From: Xestospongia bergquistia
Lineage: Eukaryota > Porifera > Demospongiae > Haplosclerida > Petrosiidae
Direction of reading: 5' to 3'
DNA: 64,000 bases
Assembly (NCBI GenBank): GCA_963965975.1
Contig: OZ014422.1
Coordinates: 1,922,001-1,986,000, forward strand
The notes beneath the pieces were generated by a model that was given only the letters and a program-made list of their open reading frames with translations, ran no database searches and had not been told where the DNA came from. Made by a program: the position numbers and the translations under genes. Of the stretch, positions 12,288-21,800 are shown piece by piece (the first letter of the stretch is position 1; every line of letters begins with the position of its first letter).

Positions 12288-14067
12288 AGAACTGAGAACC
12301 ATCAACGACGAGTCGTTGCGACGAAGACCCACGGGGGTCTGTAGAGCTAGTATAAGGTTGTAACATGAAGTTCTTATATGTTTTCAAGACATCTCTTTCA
12401 TGCTTCATTTTGGCAAACACATGGCACAAACTCGTGAAAAACTCTAATTAAAAATTTTTGGCTCGTTAGGCGTGTCCAAAATATGGATATTTTCCCGCCA
12501 TAATTGTTGTCACGCGTTTCCTTGCTAGGTGTGTACATGTGCTCAAGATATTTTCCCGCCCAGACAACGTGGTTTAATTTATGTTTAATAATTAATTCTA
12601 TATTAAGTTTTTACAACAGACATATATATAGAACATTTCAAGACAAACATAAAGGGAACATTTCAGGATTACCATGATACACACATACCCTCAAAGCGTT
12701 TGAAGGATGATGAAGGGGTTAATATGTATGAAAGGGTCGACATCATCTTTAGTATCAAGACAATGGGTAACTTTTATAGGAAGTTATACTGGTGCAATTT
12801 GTATATAGCTATAAAAAAGACAAAGATATCGATGAATAAAATGTGAGGTAACACAAGACAAGGAGGATTACGTGATTATTAGAAAGTAATGACAAGACAA
12901 TACACAACCTGTTGTTTCATGTCCAAATTCGCCATTGATGTCTCAGACTAGCGAACCATTTATAATCACATTACAATGTCCATATGCACAACCCACAAAC
13001 TGATCCTCGACCACTCACAAGACACAAGCAAAGCCAATCAACCTCATGATTCTAAGCAAAACAACAACCAGTGATCAATGTTGAATAATTCTCCAGATCC
13101 TTAAGACACAAGCAGTTATTAATGTCCAGCATTATAGAAAACCTATTAATGATCATTAGACAAAAAATAGTTATTAGTATTGTATATATATATAGTACAT
13201 GATATCATCCCCAACAATTAAAGAACACTCAATTAGAATAACTACAGAATAAGATGATAAATTAGATAACAATTATTAATTATATAAAAGATCTATCTTA
13301 TATTGAGTAGTCATTAGAGATCCTCACTAAAAGATTTATATACACAAAGGTACATCTGATTCAATGAGATGCCAGAGAGAATTAATGTGTTATAATTATT
13401 AGTATCATTATAGTTGATCATTATCAGTCTAAGAACATCCAGAAGTATGGATTTTACTCAAAGACATCATTCACAACTAATACTTAACACTTCATAATAT
13501 TAACACAACAAAACAATATAATTTTAATATGTAAAAACAAATAAAGTAATGAGTGTACCAACCAAATTTAACCCCATTTGAACTTAGTTTTATTTCTCCT
13601 TCACAAAAGTGAACTAGGAATATCACATAAAATTAAAAGATGATAGAGAGAGAGATCAATAAAAAACTCCTTAAATATCTTACTGTAATTTCATCATTAG
13701 CATTAGGTACAAATGGAGGAGGTGGTATATACTGTGCTTTGCCTCATAAATTAATTAGAGGACACAACAACAAATTAATAATAAAGTATTGTCCTGATAA
13801 TGATTACCATAAAATGGCAGAGGTCCTGGATCTATTGCTTCATACTATGGAGTAGTACAAATCAGATGATAACTTTTATCACCAAATTAAATTAATGATG
13901 ATATTTGAAATGTGCATTATCAACAGCTCACTTGTGGTAATGGTGGTGATACTCTAGCTAGATGACAGAAAAGGAGTTTGGTCCACTATCCTTGTTGTAA
14001 TATCCCTCTAAGTCTCTGTATGACTAGCTCTAAAGAATATAATGTTTTTATTCATAGAAAATCTGCT
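12288..14067. other. Intergenic region without a supportable gene
   Basis: A small hairpin (agaccc-acgg-gggtct) lies near 12324-12339. Two identical gatattttcccgcc motifs end at 12499 and 12560. The rest is AT-rich, with a 71-residue frame at 13640-13855 that has no recognisable domain or splice context. I make no gene call. Confidence 0.5.
12486..12560. promoter_or_regulatory. Paired E2F-like sites (ttttcccgcc)
   Basis: ttttcccgcc occurs at 12490-12499 and 12551-12560, both preceded by gata. TTTCCCGC is the classical E2F/DP consensus. No transcript start is identifiable nearby, so the regulatory role is only suggested by the motif. Confidence 0.3.
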
Positions 14068-14155
14068 TATTCCAGGAGTAGTCTGACATTGCCAACCCTT
14101 TGCTAATAGAGGAAGGTCTCAAAGGGTTGGCAATACCAGACTATTCCAGGAGTGG
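14068..14155. mobile_element. Small foldback (MITE-like or miRNA-like) hairpin with flanking direct repeats
   Basis: Arms 14079-14102 and 14120-14143 are 24 nt each and match at 22 of 24 positions as reverse complements around a 17-nt loop. Core arm: attgccaaccctttg. Both sides carry the direct repeat tattccaggagt (left copy about 14069-14079, right copy from 14142), which could be a target-site duplication. A pre-miRNA hairpin is an alternative. Confidence 0.5.
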
Positions 14156-14442
14156 GTAGATAAAGTAAACTAGGGTGGAACTGAGGACAAATTTGTCTTT
14201 CACTGTTTACTAGTACTATTGTTTTACAATAGTGTAGTATGATATACACCATAACAATGTGATTTAAAAGACAACACTGCATCAGCAAATTAGGGTGCAC
14301 AATAAGATACAAACTATTAGAAATAGCATAAGGATATAGCTACATGTAACAGAAGGAAATCTCATAAGTTATCTGTGTAATTCAAGGCAACAAACCACAT
14401 TATGATATAATTATATCATAATGTTAGCTCTTTTCCAATAGA

Positions 14443-14646
14443 GTGTATGGACCCAACAAACAAGAAAGATGTCCCAACCATATATTGGATATAAGAATTA
14501 ACACATTGTTTCTGTCAGACAGAAAATCATTGATCAATGATAGGTTGCTGAGTAACACAGTCATTACTGCTGCACAGAAGTTTCTGAAAGATCCCTATCC
14601 AAACATTGGTGGACGTTTTGCAAATGTTTGTGGGGTTTTTCGTTAG
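14443..14646 (+). pseudogene. Fragment resembling transposon-type Ulp1-like protein
   Basis: The 67-codon open segment contains DRLLSNTVITAAQKFLKDPY followed by PNIGG. This resembles the start of Ulp1-type cysteine-peptidase domains found in repetitive-element proteins of cnidarians, sponges and fish (general form W-L-x-D-x-x-I-x-x-A-Q-x-L-L-K-x-x-x-P-x-x-G-G). The catalytic core that should follow is absent; after GGRFAN the frame soon stops. Assignment is from memory of the family pattern and is tentative. It lies 160 bp upstream of a decayed PHD finger, the usual C-terminal partner. Confidence 0.45.
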
Positions 14647-14809
14647 CTTTTGCCACATCTCTTTGTGGTGGGCAAACCCCAACACAAATAATCTATATTC
14701 AACATCAATTAAGGGACCACTTTTGTCACTGTCTTGAAAATAAGACAATTAACCCATTCCCCTGCCAGTGGTGAAAAAAGAAGCAAAACAACATGTTGCT
14801 GATATTAAA

Positions 14810-14977
14810 TTCAGAGTATACTACAAGTGTTGTCAAGCAGAAGGAGGTAGAATGATTAAGTGCAAAGGCTGCAAAGACTGATATTATGAAGATTGTGTTG
14901 AAATCTCAAGAGCCATTTGGCAGACCAAGAGGCACATATCATGGATATGTGGCACTTTTGTAAAAACTCTTAATTAA
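14810..14977 (+). pseudogene. Decayed PHD-finger fragment
   Basis: One frame reads YYKCCQAEGGRMIKCKGCKD, an in-frame TGA at 14879-14881, then YYEDCVEISRAIWQ and a terminal WICGTF. The spacing fits a PHD zinc finger (C-x-C, M-I-x-C-x-x-C, W-Y-H-x-x-C-V, W-x-C-x-x-C). The stop stands where the invariant Trp codon (TGG) is expected, the His ligand is Tyr, and the last Cys is Phe. It is therefore a relic, probably from the same element as the Ulp1-like fragment upstream. Confidence 0.6.
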
Positions 14978-15039
14978 TTACCTATATTATTATAATTGCA
15001 TAACATATGCTGTCTTTATTTAGATTATATGCTAATATC

Positions 15040-15185
15040 TAGGACTAAATTTTGCTGCCAAAAGTGGACCTATCTCTGGGTAAAAATTTTGCAGTATAGG
15101 TCCAAAATAGGCAGCAAGATTGAGTCCTAGGTCCAAATTGAACTTGCATAAATTGGACCTTTTTAACTTTGCCATGACAGATCAA
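15040..15185. repeat. Decayed dispersed repeat related to 9588-9619
   Basis: Repeated use of gtggacct, ataggtccaaaa, cctaggtccaaatt and ttttgcag in both orientations gives a foldback-like texture similar to the palindrome at 9588-9619. Boundaries are uncertain. Confidence 0.4.
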
Positions 15186-15349
15186 TTTTCAAACAAATTA
15201 AAATTATTTTGGGGGAACAAACAGGACTTTCCTCTTTATTATTGTTTGGTTCCAGTTCTTAACTAGAGCTCTTGCTTTGATGTTTGGGAAATAAATGTAT
15301 ATGAGTTGCTCTCCTACTTACACTATCTTCTGTCTTCTGAACAAAGTTG

Positions 15350-15442
15350 ACATCAAAAAGAGAAGGTTGCAACATGACTACCAAGAAATAAATTAAAGAA
15401 AGGACAACATTTAGTAAAGTTGGTGAATAAACAACAAAACAG
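15350..15442 (+). pseudogene. Decayed copy of exon 10 of the RS-rich gene
   Basis: This about 93-bp stretch closely matches 8630-8722 in the RS-rich gene: both share caacatgac-accaagaaataaa and gttggtgaat/attggtgaat segments in the same order and orientation. The copy carries a 4-nt insertion (aattaaag for aaag) that shifts the frame, plus several substitutions. Flanks do not match the parent intron obviously. It is a partial duplication, probably non-functional. Confidence 0.75.
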
Positions 15443-15732
15443 AAAGAATTATAAACTGTAATTGTTACAGGGGATAATAAAAGTCAGTATCCAAATTTTT
15501 CATTGAGTTTAGTTCGTCCATCACCAGTTTGATCTGAGGAGAAATATTTGAAGGAATTTTTTTAAAATTTTACTATCTAATTTTTTACTAGTACTTTAAT
15601 TCTGATCATGTTGAGTAATGACTACTTTCATTCCCAATGTTACAGGTGAGTTTGGAAATGAGACTAGGCAATGATTACAATTCAATCCTCAACAAAGTTG
15701 CTACTACTAGTATTCCATTAAAAAGAAAAAAA

Positions 15733-16590
15733 TTATGAACCTTCAGGAGGCAGCCATGAGGCATACTCCTTATCACCTTCTCCTTCCAATGATAATTCCT
15801 ACAATTAAATAATAATATTGTCTCAGTATTAATAAAATCACTCACTTCATTTTTTTCTTCAGTTGACTTATTTCTTCTTCCTCTAGCAGGTAATGTGGGA
15901 CCAATCACTTTCCTTTTCTTTAGCTCAGGTTGATTCTTTTCTAATGTACTATAACCTGTTCTATCAGGAGAGAGGTGAGGAGACAAGAGATTTGGAGAGG
16001 ATAATGGAGGAGGAGAAGATACAGTACCAATCATAGAAGATGAAGAGCAGGAAACAGAAGGTAGCTTGTCTTCATATTGTCTATGTATAATACTGGACTC
16101 AGTTGATGTTGAATGTAATATTGATGGTTCATCATTAATCAATGTATTAGAGTCTTTCTTTTCTGATGTTGAACTGATTGTAGATTGTGACTTCTTGTCT
16201 GTATTATGTAGTACAGAGGAACCTGGTAATCGATATGGCTCAGCCACTTTGATTAATTTCCTTAAGTTGGTTTCTTCCTATAGAAATTGCAATAATGACA
16301 ATAGTATTATTACTGACTTCACTGACTTTGTTTAGTTGATGTATACGTAATTTGATTTCTGATTGCTTTTGTTTGTCTAATCGACCACTAATACTTTTCA
16401 TGAAAGTGTCCAATGAGTCTTCAGCTCCTCCAGATATACTTGACACTGAAAAGTATAAAATCAATCAACATTTAATTCATCAATATAATGAGTAGTTAGT
16501 TTTACCTTGTTTTGATTTAGTTAATTTTTTGTGTAATTCTTTCAGTTCTTCTTTTATTGTTTTCAACTTTAATTGCTAGAAAGCAGTGTC

Positions 16591-16627
<37 letters not shown>

Positions 16628-18762
16628 GAGACAGAGACAGAGAGAGACAGAGACAGAGAGTGAACATATAACCTAACCAATCAAAATCTTACAAGTGATT
16701 CAAATGTCTCAACTGATTCTTCAATTTTTCCTGCTTTTCTCATTCTAACTTTTCTTTTTCTATCAACTAGACACACAACAATGACAAACAAGATATAAAA
16801 ACAACATATCTACCATCTCCAGTTCTATCCAGAAAATTGTCTTCATCACTGTCGTAATAATCATTCTCCTCCCAGTCCCTTTGTTTTCGTTTGTAACCTA
16901 TAGTATTGTAAATATACTTCTCTCTCACTCTGTGTCTCTCTGTTTCTGTCTCTCTCCCTCTCCAGTATTACTTTTCATGGAGTGTCTGAGAACACCTTCC
17001 GCATCCAACATACGACATGCTTCAAGAGCACATTGAACAACAGCCTCTTTCTTTTTCCCTTGTACTGTGGCTTGAGCATAGATAGATTCACCTGAGAGTG
17101 TCTCTATGGGTAGTCTAGCAATAAAGAAGAAAGTTATGTAGTAGAGAATATACAATATTTGTTGAAAGCTGCTAATACCAGTCTAGTTTATAAATAGTCA
17201 TTTATAACACAGGTATAAAGATCTCTATAATATCAGTGTACATCAGCACAGTGACTTGATGTACTAGACATAGTTAGAATCTCAATAAAACTGGCTATTA
17301 AATACCAAATGACCAGTACTTTGTATTATAATTATGACAAAATCTACTAACTAACCTGACTTTGACAATTTGTGTCTTTGAATCAGATTCTTCTGTCTCA
17401 TACTCTAATTCTAAACCTATTATGTACCATAGTACGCTCTCTAAGTGTTTGAATTGTTACTGCTTACCTTCTCTGTCAAAGAACTTTTTTAGTGCTTTCT
17501 TAGGATCACTAATGTAATAAGCCTCCTGTTCTGGATCAATCTCCATCTCTCCTACAACTTCTGTACCTTCTACTATATCATCCATCACTATGGCAACAGC
17601 AAAAACAAACAGGTAAAAAGCTCAAGATCAATGAATTGGAAGTAACAATGAAGGAATGTAGTGTAGTTAGAAATAATGATAAAAAGTGACTCAAGTAACT
17701 AATAATACTTCATATTTCCTCATAAAGTAACTAGTATTAACATGTATCTGATGTACTTGTACATTGCTGGTTATAATGTTTTACTTACTCATGCCCCAGG
17801 TGACACCCATAGCTTCTTTTTCCTGTTCTTGTCTCTTTCTCTCAGCTTCAGCTCGGGCTACCATCTTTTGATATTCTTCTTGTTTCAATTGGATCTCTTG
17901 TCTCTCAGCTTCTGCTTCTGCTTCTACTATTTCTTGACCAGAGTCAAGTGATTGCTGAGTTAAAAGAGAGAGAGAGAGAGAGCAATACATCAATAATTTG
18001 TAAATATCACTTTCCATTCGTACTTACATCCAAAACAAAAATTCTGGAACTGCCACCAAATCGAATTGTTTGACCAATCCTTACACGATAATAACAACGA
18101 GATTGTATTTTGTTTTTGTTCAAAAATGTCCCATGGGTACTGCCAAGATCATATACATAAAATCCAGCTTCATGAGGATTTGTTGAAAACAAAGTTGACT
18201 CGGGGACATTGCTTGCACTTGTAGGACGGTACTGAAGAATGGCATGATAACGAGAAATGGAAGGATGTTCCAAGTGTACATGACAGGTTGGGAGACGCCC
18301 AAAGATGCAGAACGACAGATCAGATATGTTTACTGAGTCAATTTCAACACCATTTTTAATAATGGAAAGATGGTGTGGGGTCAAAGGTTGGCCCGACCAT
18401 GTAGGCTCATGATAGGGTAATTCAGGATGTGGAGTTTCTTGATAATTCTGTTTGTCATGCGATTGATCATGTGATTTTTCAGGCTCTGCATACTGTGAGG
18501 ATAAATCAGATGCATCACCATGTTTGGTAGTGGCATCATTCACAATGTTCATTTTTGTATCACCATGTTCACTGCTATCAGCTGCCATTTCTTCATTTTT
18601 GTTACTTGTATCTTTTTCATCACTGATTTTTGTAGAATCTGTGGAGAAATCATTCACTGAAAGAAGATTGGTCAATGGTGCAGTATCTTCTGGCTCTTGA
18701 TCGAGTGTAGGTTTGCTGTTGTGAGCTCTGACTGGTAATTTAGGTACCTTGAAATCTGACAT
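15733..18762 (-). CDS. SLC4A1AP: Kanadaptin (SLC4A1AP-like), FHA plus dsRNA-binding-like domain
   Basis: The gene is read on the - strand from ATG at 18762 to TAA at 15733-15735. Exon 1 (18762-18028) begins MSDFKVPKLPVRAHNSKP, has an acidic/polar N-terminal third, then an FHA domain with the phospho-Thr-binding signature: FGRLPTCHVHLEHPSISRYH and DLGSTHGTFLNK. Exon 2 is a Glu/Gln/Arg coiled coil ending MGVTWGMS, a strongly conserved kanadaptin motif. Later exons contain YYISDPKKALKKFF (near 17480-17520), the dsRBD-like AQATVQGKKKEAVVQCALEA (near 17010-17080), DDSDEDNFLDRTG (near 16815-16850), and the C-terminal YASWLPPEGS just before the stop. Human kanadaptin has the same order of domains. 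It is a nuclear/cytoplasmic protein first described as an anion-exchanger-binding factor; its core role is unsettled. Introns hold GA repeats (16590-16660, 17965-17985). Confidence 0.92.
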
Positions 18763-18836
18763 TTTGCACTTGGGGTTAAAAACTAGTACAGCATTCTAAT
18801 TAAAGCTCACTTGTTACTTTTCATTTTATTGGCAAC
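18763..18836. promoter_or_regulatory. 74-bp bidirectional promoter between kanadaptin and ALG1 start codons
   Basis: Two conserved genes start in opposite directions with only 74 bp between their ATGs, so their 5' UTRs are very short or their transcripts overlap. An inverted CCAAT box (attgg, 18828-18832) lies close to the ALG1 ATG. No TATA box is evident. Confidence 0.7.
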
Positions 18837-21800
18837 ATGCTTTCTCTAATTTTTGCTGTAGTATTTATTCTTCTGGTGATCTTACTTTCTCTAATTATTC
18901 TGGCCAGTCTAAGATGGCGGTCAGAAACGGGAGAAGGTCAAGTCCAGGTGGTAGTACTTGGTGATGTGGGTCGTAGTCCTCGTATGCAGTATCATTGTCT
19001 GTCATTAGTACAGCAGGATTACAAAGTAGAATTGGTAGGATATGGAGGTAATTAAATTACATTTTAAGTGTCTTCTTTAATGCATATATCTATGTAATGT
19101 GTTAGCCCCTACTAATTACTGTAATTAAGACCTTCAGTGTTATAGAGGTATGTATAATATATATATATATATCAATGGATTAGCCCCTATTAATTAGGGC
19201 ATTTAGTTGTACATGTACATGGGTTATTTCCTATTAATCTCATTAGTACATGTATATGTTCATATACGTGTACATGTATATATATATATGTGTACATTAC
19301 ATGTATATAATAAGTTAGTTTGTCTCCTAGTAAATACCTTTATTAATACATGTATATGTACATGTATATTATTAGTTAGTTACTTTCCTAGTAATTAATG
19401 CCTATTATATTACATGTACATGTAATATGATAGGTATTACATGATTATTAAGGATCCTCTCTCTTATCGTTTTCAATAAAGGTTCTCAACTTATTCAAGA
19501 TTTAGTAGACAATTCCAAGCTATCATTATATCTATTACCAAATGTTCCAAAGATTGTTAACTGTGAGTTAGTTAAGTAGTATCTTATAACTCATGATATC
19601 ATATCTATATAGCATTACCTGGTCTATTACGTTACATTGTGAAGGTATTATTTCAAATAGTAACTTTATTTTGGGTTGTTTTGAACAAGACCAACAAACC
19701 ATCTCATGTTCTTTTACAGGTGAATGGGTTAAGATGGATGAATGAATGGATAGGTGATTAATGAATGGATGGATGGATATATGAAAAGACAGAGAAATAA
19801 ATAGACTAATAAGATCATGGATTCTCAATGATGTGCATTGAATGTAATTAAACACACGTTGTTGTTGTTAATTTCTCTCATAATTAAATTGTCTAGTAGT
19901 TATAATTTATTTTTTCATTTAGACGCCACCTGCAATACCTAGTCAATTTGTTATGATTATCATATGTTTATTAAAGGGCAGTAAACTTATCATTGACTAT
20001 CACAATTATTCTTATACTCTCATGGCATTGTCTCTAGGAGAAAAACATCCATTGGTTCAAATAACTCAACTGTAAGTGAGCAAAAAATGTAAAAAGAACC
20101 AAACCTTTATTAACTTTGCCACTCACTGTGTGGGCGAGGGTTACAGTACTTGTTTTGTGTGTGTGTATGTCTGTCTGTCTGTCTTGTTACTGTTAGCTGG
20201 TAATCCACTTTGAACTGCTCTAACTTGGCAATGACAAAACTTAGCAGAGAAATGGCAAAAGTAAAGTACTAACAGGTTGTTCTAAATAAGAGGCTGTCAA
20301 TGGAAGACAAAGCTTTAAAAGTTGGAAAGACTTTTCAAAAAAAGCACAGGCAAGATGTTTACTCCACTATAGTAGGTACAAAGTTTTAGCACTATTTATC
20401 ACCTGCATTGTTTGCATAAAGTGATAAAGCCTATTTAAGTATATAGTAATTTCTAATGCAGTGGTATGATGACAATTTTAAGCAAACTAACATTACTACT
20501 GAAACAATGCCAAGGATTTGTCACTTTAAATAGTTTTCATTTTGTATTTGTACTTGCTATGACGTGTTGTTCAAGGGAGACAATGATGTCTGCATGAGTT
20601 AGACAGTGATGTCTGTATGAGTTAGACAATGATGTCTGCATGAGTTAGACAGTGATGTCTGTATGAGTTAGACAATGATGTCTGCATGAGTTAGACAGTG
20701 ATGTCTGTATGAGTTAGACAATGATGTCTGCATGAGTTAGACAGTGATGTCTGTATGATTTAGACAATGATGTCTGCATGAGTTAGACAGTGATGTCTGT
20801 ATGAGTTAGACAGTGATGTCTGCATGAGTTAGACAGTGATGTCTGTATGAGTTAGACAGTGATGTCTGCATGAGTTAGACAGTGATGTCTGCATGAGTTA
20901 GACAGTGATGTCTGTATGAGTTAGACAATGATGTCTGCATGAGTTAGACAGTGATGTCTGCATGAGTTAGACAGTGATGTCCCCATGAGTTAGACAGTGA
21001 TGTCTGCATGAGTTAGACAATGATGTCTGCTGAGTTTATTAGTATATCTATCCATAACATCCATCCATTGATCTATAATATGCCATTGATCCATAACATC
21101 CATCCATCCATCCATTGATTCATTCATCCATAAGATCCATCCATCCATCCATTGATTCATTCATCTATCCATCCTTACATTAATCAATCAATTATACATC
21201 CATTCCTGCATTAATTTATCCATTAATCCGTCCTTTCAGTCGTATTTATCCATCATTTCATGCCTTCATTATTAATTAACCATTACCTAATTAATTAACC
21301 ATTAATTAATTCATCTATTAATTTATCTTTCTATAGTTATGAAAAACTACTTAGTCATTTTGTTAATGCTAGACTATGTGTCTCTGATGCTATGAAAAGA
21401 GACCTCCAAAAGAACTGGGGAGTAAGGTCAGTAGCTATTAGTATGCCACACCCAGAAAGACTATAAGAACAAGCCCCACCCACTGATAGTAATTAAAATT
21501 TAATTGCTTATTGTATGGTAATCAAGAACTGTATGAACTTACTAAATTTTGTCTACCTGTTTAGTAAATTTTTACACCCACACTAATATTTATTGCTACA
21601 TATTATACTGATAACATCTCCATCCATATATTTCCAGGTCATACGTAATGTATGACAGACCTCCACATATATTTCAGCTACTCTCTACAGCCAAGAAACA
21701 TGAGGTAATAATTGATGATTTATATCAAATATTTTTTTGTCTTGTAGCTTTTTGTCAAGTTGGCCGAAACAGAACCAGTGTTTAGGAGTTCTGGAAGTAC

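Noticed and set aside
11744-12429. Trp/Phe/Leu-rich frames on the - strand
   Set aside because: They are produced by the CCAAT minisatellite and have no independent support.
13640-13855. 71-codon frame MIEREINKKL on the + strand
   Set aside because: No domain, no splice context and AT-rich composition; not distinguishable from chance.
20583-21031. CRISPR-like array
   Set aside because: Units are contiguous with no unique spacers, and the locus is inside a eukaryotic intron.
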